From assembly GCF_007971025.1 (NCBI RefSeq), contig NZ_CP042436.1:1550001-1614000 (forward strand): DNA of 64,000 nt. The letters run 5' to 3'. Below the pieces are notes generated by a model. It ran no database searches. It had not been told where the DNA came from and saw nothing but the letters and a program-made list of their open reading frames with translations. The translations under genes and the position numbers were made by a program. This DNA comes from Mucilaginibacter ginsenosidivorans (GTDB lineage Bacteria; Bacteroidota; Bacteroidia; Sphingobacteriales; Sphingobacteriaceae). How positions within the stretch are numbered: the stretch's first letter is position 1; each line of letters starts with the position of its first letter. Positions 25,244-33,675 of this stretch are shown here, piece by piece.

Positions 25244-26305
25244 ATGGGACACAACATTAATCGGGTAAACGGAAAAGACAGCTTTTTCAGCGTAAAGGAA
25301 AAGGCCTGGCACGGGTTAGGTCAAATCGTTGACCAGTACCCCACAAGCGCAGAAGCCATCAAATATGCGGGGTTAGATTACGAGGTCATTAAATCACCGC
25401 TGTTCACCTATCAGCGGGATGAAACCATAGGCGATAACGGCGAAATCATCGGGGGGAATCAATTGCCTGTACCCAATCATTTTGCTACCGTCCGCACCGA
25501 TAACCACGCTGTTTTAGGTGTGGTGGGTAAAGACTACGAAATCGTACAGAACGTAAACGCCTTTGAGTTTTTTGATGCCATCGTGGGTGGCGGTGACGGT
25601 ATACTATACGAAACCGCAGGGGCGTTGGGCAAAGGAGAACGCATATTTATCACCGCCAAGTTACCGGGCTATATACGGGTGGGTAAACAGGATATGATAG
25701 AGCAATACCTGTTTTTAACCACTTCTCACGATGGGTTCGGCAGTATCACCGCAGCATTTACCCCTGTCCGTATCGTTTGCAACAATACCCTTAACGCTGC
25801 TATGCGTAACCATAGCAATTCTATTAAAATCAGGCATACCGCATCCGCCAATGACCGCCTGAAACAGGCCCATATTTTAATGGGTATATCCGGCAGTTTA
25901 GGTTCTGAACTGGAAGGATTGCTCAATCATTGGGCACAGGTGAAGATTACCGACAAAGAAGTGAAGAGGCTGATACAAATTGCCATGTCACCCAACAAGG
26001 AGGTTTTAAAAAACTTAGCACAGGGCAAGGTGGATGAACTTTCCACCACCTATACCAATATCGTGGATAACGTGTATGAATACGCTTTAGGCAGTCCCAC
26101 CCAACAAATGGAAACTACCGCCGGAACGGTATTCGGGGCGTATAACGCCATCACGGGCTATTTTCAGAATGTTCGCAGTTTCGGTAATGACGAAGCGAAA
26201 TTCAAATCTATCATGGACGGAACAGCCAAGCAAAGGGGACAAACCGCCTTTGACCTTTGCCGGGATTTTGCCAAAAACGGAGCGGATGCGCTAACCCTGA
26301 ATTAA
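25244..26305 (+). CDS. DUF932 (phage/plasmid-like TIGR03299-type) protein
   Basis: The 353-aa protein shows the family features WHGLG near residue 25, a central FTPVRIVCNNTLNAA motif and the C-terminal MDGTAKQRGQTAFDL. DUF932 proteins occur widely on phages, plasmids and conjugative elements, and their function is unknown. Position between ssb and the PRTRC operon is typical of Bacteroidota elements. It begins 59 nt after ssb. Confidence 0.85.
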   Translation: MGHNINRVNGKDSFFSVKEKAWHGLGQIVDQYPTSAEAIKYAGLDYEVIKSPLFTYQRDETIGDNGEIIGGNQLPVPNHFATVRTDNHAVLGVVGKDYEIVQNVNAFEFFDAIVGGGDGILYETAGALGKGERIFITAKLPGYIRVGKQDMIEQYLFLTTSHDGFGSITAAFTPVRIVCNNTLNAAMRNHSNSIKIRHTASANDRLKQAHILMGISGSLGSELEGLLNHWAQVKITDKEVKRLIQIAMSPNKEVLKNLAQGKVDELSTTYTNIVDNVYEYALGSPTQQMETTAGTVFGAYNAITGYFQNVRSFGNDEAKFKSIMDGTAKQRGQTAFDLCRDFAKNGADALTLN

Positions 26306-26343
26306 TTAACCGGGGGAGCAATCCCCCTTTAATCTTCTTTCAA

Positions 26344-26583
26344 ATGGAACTATTAATCATTCATCATCACCCTGCTGCCCTGAACGCCATTGTCCTGATT
26401 GGTACAGGCTTATTGGTTCGCTACCTCATCAACAGGCGCAGGTTTAACCGCCGTGGCATTGCGGGACTACAGCTTTTTTCATCCTATGAAAAATGGTGGC
26501 TGACCACCCGTATAGAAGCCCTGTTTAACCTTTTGGGTTTACTGGCCATTATAGGGGGTATCCTCCTGTTAATCTTTAAATAG
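26344..26583 (+). CDS. Small two-helix membrane protein
   Basis: The 79-aa protein has two hydrophobic helices (about 8-24 and 57-78) joined by a basic loop (RRRFNRRGIAG). The start at 26344 follows the A/T leader after the DUF932 gene; a longer start at 26257 would lie within DUF932. Small membrane proteins of this type often precede PRTRC-E. Function unknown. Confidence 0.6.
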   Translation: MELLIIHHHPAALNAIVLIGTGLLVRYLINRRRFNRRGIAGLQLFSSYEKWWLTTRIEALFNLLGLLAIIGGILLLIFK

Positions 26584-26589
26584 TCAATT

Positions 26590-27171
26590 ATGAAAACGAA
26601 TTTTTTTGAAAATATAACCAGTCTGAATGCCCCCGGCATCTGGAAAATAGGCGTCCAAAATGATGCGAACGGGCATTTTGTAGTATCCGTACTGTACTCG
26701 CCCAACAATTCCAATGAACCCGCCCTGAAAACGATTGCGCCCCTGATATTCAAGGGGACGGTTGCCGAAATGGATGAGGGTTTTTTTGAAGCAATCGGAC
26801 AGCCCGTACAGGCTACCGCAGGTTTATACAGCAATGTTGAAACGTACAACAGGAATTTGGATAGTGCCAAGAAGAAGTTGTCACAGGGGAACAAGTCCCG
26901 GCCTGTTCAAAAAACCGCCTCGGAAAACGGTGATGATATAGAAGTTGCCGAAACTAAGATATCGGCAGAGGAAAAAAAGAAAGTCTACACCGATGCAATA
27001 CGCAAAGTGGTGGAACTGAACGATGCATGTAAGTACGAGGAAGCCTTAGCCATCCTGCCATTGGTAAGCGATTACCCTGAAAAGGAACAGGAACTGAACA
27101 AGCGCAAAGCCGACCTGACCCGCAAAAAAGAACAAATGGCGCAAGCCCTGCAATTATTTAATCAAGATTAA
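26590..27171 (+). CDS. PRTRC system protein E
   Basis: The 193-aa protein starts with a beta-rich domain (IWKIGVQNDANGHFVVSVLYSP, LIFKGTVAEMDEGFF) typical of PRTRC E and ends in a charged coiled-coil-like helix. PRTRC (ParB-Related, ThiF-Related Cassette) genes occur on plasmids and integrative elements, with unknown joint function. It lies 2 nt before PRTRC C, and the order E-C-(F)-B-ThiF is conserved. Confidence 0.85.
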   Translation: MKTNFFENITSLNAPGIWKIGVQNDANGHFVVSVLYSPNNSNEPALKTIAPLIFKGTVAEMDEGFFEAIGQPVQATAGLYSNVETYNRNLDSAKKKLSQGNKSRPVQKTASENGDDIEVAETKISAEEKKKVYTDAIRKVVELNDACKYEEALAILPLVSDYPEKEQELNKRKADLTRKKEQMAQALQLFNQD

Positions 27172-27173
27172 CC

Positions 27174-27392
27174 ATGTTACAGACCACGAAATTAGAACGG
27201 ATTTTTATCCATAAGGAGAACGGGCAGGAAGTCCGCTTATCCGACCCCGGCGAAGCATTCAATCCCGATATGGTGCTCAATTTTTATGCGGGTACTTATC
27301 CAATACTCACCAACGCAAGGATAGTCGGACCGGAAATCAAAAACGATGAGATACAGTACCGATTTGAAAGCACAATGGGGACGAAAGGTTAA
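27174..27392 (+). CDS. PRTRC system protein C
   Basis: The 72-aa protein has the short PRTRC C pattern: an N-terminal strand (LERIFIHKENGQEVRLSDPG) followed by the conserved NPDMVLNFYAGTYPILTNARIVGP. Those features and the position identify it. It is the smallest conserved member of the cassette. Confidence 0.9.
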   Translation: MLQTTKLERIFIHKENGQEVRLSDPGEAFNPDMVLNFYAGTYPILTNARIVGPEIKNDEIQYRFESTMGTKG

Positions 27393-27403
27393 TACAGACC
27401 GCT

Positions 27404-27580
27404 ATGGAAAAGAGAGCAATTAAAAGAAAAGTAACCATCATAGAGTATAATAAACAATGGAAACTGCATCAGTTATTCGGAAATTTCGCCCAACAGCTAA
27501 ACCGCTTGCCGGACGCAAGGGAAGTACAGCAAAACCCGTTACGAAGCGCACCGCAGGAACGCACCGTAATGGTTTTCTGA
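27404..27580 (+). CDS. Short ORF overlapping the start of the PRTRC F-like gene
   Basis: ATG at 27404, 12 nt after the PRTRC C stop, gives a 58-aa basic peptide (MEKRAIKRKVTIIEYNKQWK... PQERTVMVF) ending at TGA 27578-27580. It overlaps the first 124 nt of the next reading frame in another frame. The start position and protein-like composition are better than those of the overlapping N-terminus of the next gene. Either it is a separate small gene, or a frameshift near 27570 splits one longer protein. Confidence 0.45.
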   Translation: MEKRAIKRKVTIIEYNKQWKLHQLFGNFAQQLNRLPDAREVQQNPLRSAPQERTVMVF

Positions 27581-28554
27581 ACCATGCTTTTCAGCCTTTT
27601 TGGGGTGTGGCGTTCCGGGACTGGAAATCTGCCGAACAGGAGTTCTTTGTTTCCGCTGAAAACCTGTGCGCTTTGTATCAATGGACAATGCCGGACGTTT
27701 CCGGCTTGTCCTTTCCCGAAAATATCAGGGAAGCCTATAAGATGATTACCGCACAGGAAACAACGGGGTTTAGTCTGGAAGTAAAGATTTGTCAGGATGA
27801 AAAACGCGCCTGCTGTATGACCACAGGTAAAACGTTCAATACGGATTACCACCTGTATTATATCCCTGTTCGGGCGGTTTGGAAAATGCGGGACAAAAAA
27901 GCGGAGCAATCCCTTTATAAACTGGTTATTTCGGTTTTTGGCTATTTCTATCAGGTGGCAGGCATCCCGTTTTTTACCGAGCCGGGAACGATTGACAGCA
28001 CCTACGATACCATTAAAAACTGGTTGGATGAGGAAGCTGACGACGACGAGGAAACCGACAGAAACAACCAAAGGGTTGAATTGGAATTATTGAAAAAGGC
28101 AGGCGATACGCTGTTACCTGAAATCAAACGACCATTTGATTTGAAGCAACTGGAAAGCTGTCTGAAAATTTACAGAAAAGGTAAGCAGGCAGATACCAAC
28201 ATGATTGAAGCGGTAGCCGAGATCATCAAGCTGATTAAGGATTACCCTAAAAGAGCCATCCGTGAAACGATGTACTATGATAAGGAACTGGACGATGGGG
28301 AAACCATTTATTGGGAGCAGTATATCTCCTTTTACTGGAGCGGGGAGGATTGCCTGAATGATACCGTGTACAACATGATTAACGATGAATTTCAGCAAAT
28401 GGGTTACCAGGAAGAACCCTTGAGCCTGCAATGGTTTGACCGGCCACAGGAAAAAGAAGAGCATGTATTTGATTACGAGCCGAGGCTGTTTTCGGTCATT
28501 AACCGATTATCTGAATTATTAAACGACTACGATTATGAAGAACTTAACAAATAG
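27457..28554 (+). CDS. PRTRC-cassette protein (F-like)
   Basis: The 365-aa frame occupies the place of PRTRC F. The convincing part begins near residue 40 (HAFQPFWGVAFRDWKSAEQEFF); the first 40 residues (RPTAKPLAGRKGSTAKPVTKRT) look like an out-of-frame reading of the ORF at 27404. The middle holds an acidic stretch (DEEADDDEETD), the C-terminus is helical. The true start is uncertain. It overlaps PRTRC B by 20 nt. Confidence 0.7.
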   Translation: METASVIRKFRPTAKPLAGRKGSTAKPVTKRTAGTHRNGFLNHAFQPFWGVAFRDWKSAEQEFFVSAENLCALYQWTMPDVSGLSFPENIREAYKMITAQETTGFSLEVKICQDEKRACCMTTGKTFNTDYHLYYIPVRAVWKMRDKKAEQSLYKLVISVFGYFYQVAGIPFFTEPGTIDSTYDTIKNWLDEEADDDEETDRNNQRVELELLKKAGDTLLPEIKRPFDLKQLESCLKIYRKGKQADTNMIEAVAEIIKLIKDYPKRAIRETMYYDKELDDGETIYWEQYISFYWSGEDCLNDTVYNMINDEFQQMGYQEEPLSLQWFDRPQEKEEHVFDYEPRLFSVINRLSELLNDYDYEELNK

Positions 28555-29266
28555 TTTTTGCAACGACTACCAAGCCATCAAAGCCCTGCTGATTTGCCAA
28601 AAACAAAGCCAAAGCGACGAGGGCGAACAGCACAGCATATACGTGGAAAGTTACGACATCGGCAAAAACGGCAACCCTATTAACGCCCACCCGTTAACTT
28701 ATAGGGAAACCCTGCAATTGAGCTGTTTGTTTCAGGCTGCCGAAGAACTGAAAACGGGTTACCTGCGGAGCAGGGGCGTAATGCCGAACAAAGTATTATA
28801 TGTTAATCCCCAATTATCCGGCTATGCGGTTTGGTACACACCATCGCAGGAAGTACCCCTGTTTTTTGCCGAAGCATTGGGCATTACTTCCGGCCGGGGA
28901 AATGTTCCGGCCATGATTTGGAAGGCAGGCCGGAACGAATTAATGGTTTATGCCTTAAAAGGAAACCGAAAGCCGGACAGCCGTACCAAGCTGTTCCATG
29001 CCCCTTTCTTTAACATTTACAATGATGGCAGGGTATGCATGGGAACGGTAAGGATCAATATCGCCGAATCCGCAAGACTGGAAGATTTTATGGGGCTATG
29101 GGAAAGCTACTTTTGGAACAGCTATTTCAGCCATTTAATGAATGAGTTTAATCCGGTAACTGAAAATATCGTTCAGTTATGGCAGACGCAGGTCAGCACC
29201 GATAACGCCTTTCCTGCCCGAGTATTAAAGCCAACCCATCTTACCCTTCAAAATTTACTGACATGA
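28535..29266 (+). CDS. PRTRC system protein B
   Basis: The 243-aa protein carries the family hallmark GRVCMGTVRI after the FHAPFFNIYNDG segment, and LWESYFWNSYFSHL. Both resemble E2-like folds seen next to ThiF/E1-like proteins, which fits a ubiquitin-like conjugation theme, although I infer that from family comparison. It overlaps the ThiF gene by 4 nt (ATGA). Confidence 0.88.
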   Translation: MKNLTNSFCNDYQAIKALLICQKQSQSDEGEQHSIYVESYDIGKNGNPINAHPLTYRETLQLSCLFQAAEELKTGYLRSRGVMPNKVLYVNPQLSGYAVWYTPSQEVPLFFAEALGITSGRGNVPAMIWKAGRNELMVYALKGNRKPDSRTKLFHAPFFNIYNDGRVCMGTVRINIAESARLEDFMGLWESYFWNSYFSHLMNEFNPVTENIVQLWQTQVSTDNAFPARVLKPTHLTLQNLLT

Positions 29267-30147
29267 AAACGAAGAAAATAAAGGCTGTAAAGCCTAACGT
29301 GCATATCGTGGAAAAGGTATTGCTAAACCCTTATAACCCGGTCATGGTCAACCTGATCGGGGCGGGCGGTACAGGAAGCCAGTTTTTGACTGCATTGGGC
29401 AGGATGAACCATGCATTGATTGAACTGAACCATCCCGGTTTGATGGTGCGGGTTTTTGACGATGATAAGGTTGAACCCGCTAACCTCGGCAGGCAGCTGT
29501 TTACTACCGCTGAACTTGGCCTCCATAAGGCGGTAGCCTTAGTAAACCGCATCAACCTGTTCTTCGGCACGAACTGGAAAGCCATAACCGAACGGTATAA
29601 CAGAGACACGCTATTGGCTGACCCCGATTTAGGGATGGCGGAATTTACCATATCCTGCGTCGACACCGTTTCCGCAAGATTTGAAATAGCGGAACTGCTG
29701 ATGGAAATTACTAAAAAGATTTCCTACGCCCGGAGCAAACCCCTGTACTGGCTGGACTTCGGCAACAGCAAGGACAGCGGGCAGGTGGTATTAGCCACGC
29801 TGACATCCATAGACCAACCCCAAAGCAAAAAGTTTGAGGTCGTGGGCAGCCTGCCCCTGGTCACCGCCGAATTTGGAGAACTGTTAAAGCAATCGGAAAC
29901 AACGGACGATACGCCAAGCTGTTCCTTAGCGGATGCCCTCGGCAGGCAGGACTTATTTATCAATTCCGCACTCGCCAATTTAGGGGCATCGCTTTTATGG
30001 CAGATGTTCCGGGAGGGTATGTTATTTAACAGGGGATTTTTCCTCAATCTGAAAGAGTTCAGGACGACCCCGATAAAAGTGAATGCGCTTGCCCGGGAAG
30101 CAGGGTTGTCAAAAACGCCCCGCCCGCAGGATAGCCCAATTAAATAA
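29263..30147 (+). CDS. PRTRC system ThiF-family (E1-like) protein
   Basis: The 294-aa protein has a Rossmann nucleotide-binding motif (VNLIGAGGTGSQ), the adenylation segment DDDKVEPANLGRQLF and a central FTISCVDTVSARFE typical of E1/ThiF/MoeB. E1-like enzymes activate a C-terminus by adenylation. Whether this one modifies a protein or small molecule is unknown. Two paired cysteines for zinc are not evident. It is coupled to PRTRC B. Confidence 0.9.
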   Translation: MKTKKIKAVKPNVHIVEKVLLNPYNPVMVNLIGAGGTGSQFLTALGRMNHALIELNHPGLMVRVFDDDKVEPANLGRQLFTTAELGLHKAVALVNRINLFFGTNWKAITERYNRDTLLADPDLGMAEFTISCVDTVSARFEIAELLMEITKKISYARSKPLYWLDFGNSKDSGQVVLATLTSIDQPQSKKFEVVGSLPLVTAEFGELLKQSETTDDTPSCSLADALGRQDLFINSALANLGASLLWQMFREGMLFNRGFFLNLKEFRTTPIKVNALAREAGLSKTPRPQDSPIK

Positions 30148-30155
30148 GCACAGTT

Positions 30156-30356
30156 ATGACAGTAATAGATTTAGACGGCAATGAAATAATTGTAACGGAT
30201 TTACCACTGGCAATGATGCAGGCAGATGATTACCGCCATTACAGGGTAAATGCGCCTTCGTCGTATCAGTTGCATTTATATAAATATTGGGAAGATTTTT
30301 ATCAAAAACTCTTAATATTGGATGCCAAAATAAAAGCAAAAAAAGAACGGGAATGA
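30156..30356 (+). CDS. Small protein coupling PRTRC ThiF to the macrodomain gene
   Basis: The 66-aa protein starts 8 nt after the ThiF stop; it is a compact alpha/beta protein with a C-terminal basic helix (LDAKIKAKKERE). No family recognised. Its stop overlaps the next start as ATGA (30353-30356), so the two are translationally coupled. The tight layout suggests it works with the macrodomain protein or the PRTRC cassette. Confidence 0.6.
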   Translation: MTVIDLDGNEIIVTDLPLAMMQADDYRHYRVNAPSSYQLHLYKYWEDFYQKLLILDAKIKAKKERE

Positions 30357-30811
30357 TACGGTTTACCAAAGGGAATATTCTGGAAAGCGGTGCGGAAGCA
30401 TTGGTGAATACCGTCAACACAGTTGGCGTAATGGGTAAGGGAATTGCCCTCCAGTTTAAACAGGCATTTCCCGTCAACTATAAAGAATACCGTAACGCCT
30501 GTAAAAAAGGCGAACTGGTCACGGGTAAATTATTGGTTGTAAAAGACAGCAATCTGCTGACAGGCGAAAAGACCATCATCAACTTTCCTACAAAAAGGGA
30601 CTGGAAAAGTCCTTCCAAGAATGAATATATTGCTTCGGGACTAATTGCCCTGCTTTCTTTCCTGAAAGAAAGTACCTTAAAAAGCATCGCCATCCCTGCA
30701 TTAGGCTGTGGTAACGGCGGGCTGGACTGGAAAGTGATAAAACCTATGCTCACGGGAATGTTATCGGAATTGTCAATGGACATTATCGTTTACGAACCTG
30801 TGCAGGTTTAA
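30353..30811 (+). CDS. Macrodomain protein (DarG-like ADP-ribose hydrolase domain)
   Basis: The 152-aa protein is a complete macrodomain: FTKGNILESGAEALVNTVNTVGVMGKGIALQFKQ covers the ADP-ribose pocket (Asn of NTVNTVG, GKG loop), and IPALGCGNGGLDW the second loop. This pattern is closest to the DarG type that removes ADP-ribose from DNA. No DarT toxin is visible beside it. The ATG at 30353 is chosen because it overlaps the previous stop (ATGA); a longer frame from 30287 would run through the previous gene. Confidence 0.88.
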   Translation: MIRFTKGNILESGAEALVNTVNTVGVMGKGIALQFKQAFPVNYKEYRNACKKGELVTGKLLVVKDSNLLTGEKTIINFPTKRDWKSPSKNEYIASGLIALLSFLKESTLKSIAIPALGCGNGGLDWKVIKPMLTGMLSELSMDIIVYEPVQV

Positions 30812-30908
30812 AATGTCCCGCGGGCTCCGGCGCGCCGGAGCCCCGATTTTACGCCCCGTGTTTTCGCGTTATGTTAATTGCTCTGGTGAAAATACGGGGC
30901 GCTCCATG

Positions 30909-31403
30909 CTAAAAAATTTTTTTGCAATAGGTGTAAACATCCAAAACTTCAGCGTTTAAATTCTGGTACGGGTGCCCGGTCTTTTTAAATCCGATTTGTT
31001 CAAGCAGGATCCGCATACCCTCATTTTTAGTGGTGGCATAAAATCCTGCCTGAGGTTTGCTGTCCATTAAACGGCCTATTAGTTCACGGCTGATACCCCT
31101 GCGCCTGTAATCCTTATGGGTAACCGCATAACCGATCTCATGGTCGAAATCTCCGGCAAGGCGCGGAACTTTGGCTTTCAAAAATATGCCGGTGATATAA
31201 CTTCGCTTCTGATTTTTGATAGAGGCTACGCCTGCGAGCTGTCCATCTGCGTGGGCAAATGCTAATAACGCCGCTGACGCGATGCGTTCGGGCAGGCCTT
31301 CCGCCTGAACCTGGTTGCCAGAAATGACCAAATCATGAAACTGCCTTAATTGTTCTTCCGAACAACTGGCGGGTTCAATTAAGGTAATGTGGTGTTCGCT
31401 CAT
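30909..31403 (-). CDS. GNAT-family N-acetyltransferase
   Basis: The 164-aa protein has the GNAT core: HEIGYAVTHKDYRRRGISRELIGRLM with the acetyl-CoA loop YRRRGIS, and the GFYATTKNEGMRILLEQIGFKKTG end. The substrate is unknown. It stands alone on the minus strand, convergent with the macrodomain gene and divergent from the 31502 gene. Not related to the GNAT of the RiPP cluster at 51121. Confidence 0.85.
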   Translation of the reverse strand: MSEHHITLIEPASCSEEQLRQFHDLVISGNQVQAEGLPERIASAALLAFAHADGQLAGVASIKNQKRSYITGIFLKAKVPRLAGDFDHEIGYAVTHKDYRRRGISRELIGRLMDSKPQAGFYATTKNEGMRILLEQIGFKKTGHPYQNLNAEVLDVYTYCKKIF

Positions 31404-31476
31404 GACTTATTAAATCGGATACAATTTAAGTGTATTAAATAAACCAATCGGAAATTCCTGGAAAGCGGCATAACAT

Positions 31477-31484
31477 TTAGCTTT
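31477..31484 (+). promoter_or_regulatory. -7 promoter element upstream of the 31502 gene
   Basis: TAGCTTTG is an exact TAnnTTTG match, 17 nt before the ATG, so the leader would be very short. Confidence 0.4.
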
Positions 31485-31501
31485 GTAAAAAAAAATCTGC
31501 C

Positions 31502-31810
31502 ATGAAAATACAGGAAATGTTTGATGCGCTCGGCCTGACCATTGAAACGGTTAACCAGCTAATTGCTGACATGAAATTATATAACTTCCAGCATCCCGAA
31601 AAACCAATGAGTTTGATTAACCTTGACGCCGATATTGACACCGTTGCGATGAGCCAAATGCCGCTAATCGGCAGGGCTATAGCTAAAGAGAGAGGGAGGG
31701 AGTTTCTGGACGAGGAAAAGAAACAGCCCTTGCATTTTGATACCAATGCCATGCGGTATGGCTTCCTGGAAGTTGCAAAATATTATGATACGGAACATTT
31801 ATTTCAGTAG
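31502..31810 (+). CDS. Small soluble protein, unknown
   Basis: The 102-aa protein is helical and acidic with no membrane segment or cysteine. Features are MKIQEMFDALGLTIETVNQLIADM and a C-terminal FLEVAKYYDTEHLFQ. No family recognised. It has its own promoter and terminator, so it is a monocistronic gene. Confidence 0.6.
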   Translation: MKIQEMFDALGLTIETVNQLIADMKLYNFQHPEKPMSLINLDADIDTVAMSQMPLIGRAIAKERGREFLDEEKKQPLHFDTNAMRYGFLEVAKYYDTEHLFQ

Positions 31811-31864
31811 ATTGCGCGATCTACAGGTGGAAATCTCCCACCTATTGTGATAAGGTTTAGGTTG

Positions 31865-31902
31865 AAAAGTCCCGGCAGCGAGTGTTCGGGACTTTTCTTT
31901 TT
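31865..31902 (+). terminator. Rho-independent terminator
   Basis: AAAAGTCCCG pairs with CGGGACTTTT around a 12-nt loop, then CTTTTTAA. It ends the 31502 gene. Confidence 0.8.
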
Positions 31903-31976
31903 AAGACTGTTGGTTCACATAATTCATGGATCCGTTGTCCCTTACTTTGTCCAATAATGTGATATGATGGTAAAGT

Positions 31977-32004
31977 AATTGTGCAAGTGGCACTTGCACA
32001 AATT
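31977..32004. repeat. Isolated copy of the AATTGTGCA-type palindrome
   Basis: AATTGTGCAAGT, centre GGC, ACTTGCACAAATT. It has the same outer AATTGTGCA/TGCACAATT frame and 3-nt centre as the cluster at 37087-37415, but its inner arm differs with matching compensation. Confidence 0.55.
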
Positions 32005-32034
32005 CAGGGTAAACCCCGGCGAAGGCCGTTAGGC

Positions 32035-32640
32035 TCAGGATTTAGGGTGTGTATAAATCAGTTTGTGATAGTTTCCTTCTGTACCCTCGCTGGCCCTGAA
32101 CAGGGCAGCCTTTTTAACGAAGCCCGAAGCCTGGTTTTGTGTTTCGATTTCTTTAAGTTTTATGGCCCGGTTTCGTGCAAAAATATAATTGACGATATAA
32201 TCTTTCGAAAGGCTATGTATTTCGCGGGAAAATAAGCTATCGGCAGCGACATCGGCGCCCAGGCTTCCCAATACCCGGATCAGTTCAACAAGGTCTTTCT
32301 CCATATGATGGGCGACTTCTGCTATTGTCAAACCAATGAATTGCCGGCACAGGGCGCTTTCCTGCTTCATCGCCTTTTTTCCTACCGTCAATTCCTTAAC
32401 AGTTGCGGATTGGGCATTGCTGCTGCTTGCAGTCGCCGTACTTTTTTGATTTTGTTTGCGCAACCGTAGCTTCAGAAAAGCTTCCTTGCAATATAGCTGG
32501 ATTTTCATTTTCCGGATCTCCATAACCACTTCCAGTTCCACCTTTTCCATTTTGGCGTCCCAGCGCATGGATTCCAGTTCAGCAATGAGTTCATCAACTT
32601 TTGCTGTTGTATTGATCGGTAAATAAGATTTTATATTCAC
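32035..32640 (-). CDS. Helical protein, unknown
   Basis: The 201-aa protein starts with a charged helix (AKVDELIAELESMRWDAKMEKVELEVV), followed by a Ser/Ala/Gln linker (TATASSSNAQSATVK). The segment LTIAEVAHHMEKDLVELIRVLGSLGADV resembles the small IF2_N-like helical fold. No function assigned. The 5' side (32641-32817) is non-coding with nothing visible. Confidence 0.6.
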   Translation of the reverse strand: MNIKSYLPINTTAKVDELIAELESMRWDAKMEKVELEVVMEIRKMKIQLYCKEAFLKLRLRKQNQKSTATASSSNAQSATVKELTVGKKAMKQESALCRQFIGLTIAEVAHHMEKDLVELIRVLGSLGADVAADSLFSREIHSLSKDYIVNYIFARNRAIKLKEIETQNQASGFVKKAALFRASEGTEGNYHKLIYTHPKS

Positions 32641-32817
32641 AGGCGGTATTGCTGAACTATGATCTCATAGTTACTTGATTTTTTCAAGAATTACAAATAC
32701 AAAAGGTTAGTATCCTGGCGCGTATAATTCCCCATGGTTTCCGCTGTCAGCAAGTACGATTAGCTGGGGTGGCCTTGATCGTGTTTGCCTTTCTTTTTTG
32801 CCTGGCCACAAATAACT

Positions 32818-33675
32818 TTATTTATCCGAATTCTTGTCTGAGATACCTCTCATCAGGGCAATAACGGCGTCATAAGCTGTTTTATAGGAAATTGAACCCC
32901 CGTCCTTCATCGACAGCGCTAACCTGGAATATTCCTCATCTTCTGTTGCAGCCTCCAATATCCCGTAGACCTGGCGTAACGCGACATTATTACTTTTCAA
33001 AAGATCGCCGATGTCACGACCCATAATCCGTGCAGTTGTGACAACACGATCAAAATCGGGAGAGGTCATTAGGTCTTCATGAGCCTCATAAAGGTCCTCA
33101 TACTTCATTTCGATATAGTTTGCCAATATAAATCCGAGATCTTTACCATCTCTGTTATCTTTTGACCCCCTGTCTTTCCATGCAAGCAATTTCATTATGC
33201 AAATGCCCGGGATGGATGCTATTTTGAAATCTATATTGCCCGAGAAGATATTAATTGCGGCATCGCTTATCTCCGCAAATCCCGCTACATTCATGGCTTT
33301 AATATTATCCGGCGGCCACGTGTATTGCCCTTCTTTGTCCTGGATATCTCCAAACGGAACAATGTCAATCTCGTAAGCGTTATCATACATTAGTTTATGA
33401 GCTGCTTTGGTCGGTGAGAATCTTCCTGAATTGATCAGTTTATTCATGATGCCCGTATAATTATCCCATTCGGGTACAAAAACGGCAAAGTCTACGTCTG
33501 CGGTTAATCGGCTGACGCCGAGATCATAAATGCCATCTATAATTATATCTCTTGCGGTGGCACCAATAAGGATAAAGTCGTAGGCTTGTTTGCCCAATAT
33601 CTCTTTAAGGGATTTAATGATACGGAGGATATGCTGAGGGATCTTATCGCTCGATAAATTGTAAGTATTCATCAT
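32818..33675 (-). CDS. AbiEii-like nucleotidyltransferase toxin
   Basis: The 285-aa protein has an N-terminal nucleotidyltransferase core: LIGATARDIIIDG with the G-x4-R-D motif, then LTADVDFAVFVP with the D-x-D metal pair, and YEIDIVPFG. This is the AbiEii/type IV toxin layout, in which the toxin transfers nucleotides to tRNA. The 5' end overlaps the antitoxin gene by 32 nt. The pair probably gives abortive phage defence or stabilises the element. Confidence 0.8.
   Translation of the reverse strand: MMNTYNLSSDKIPQHILRIIKSLKEILGKQAYDFILIGATARDIIIDGIYDLGVSRLTADVDFAVFVPEWDNYTGIMNKLINSGRFSPTKAAHKLMYDNAYEIDIVPFGDIQDKEGQYTWPPDNIKAMNVAGFAEISDAAINIFSGNIDFKIASIPGICIMKLLAWKDRGSKDNRDGKDLGFILANYIEMKYEDLYEAHEDLMTSPDFDRVVTTARIMGRDIGDLLKSNNVALRQVYGILEAATEDEEYSRLALSMKDGGSISYKTAYDAVIALMRGISDKNSDK

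Noticed and set aside
31981..32235. Plus-strand ORF starting in the 31977 palindrome
   Set aside because: Antisense to the 32035 gene and starts within a repeat; no support.
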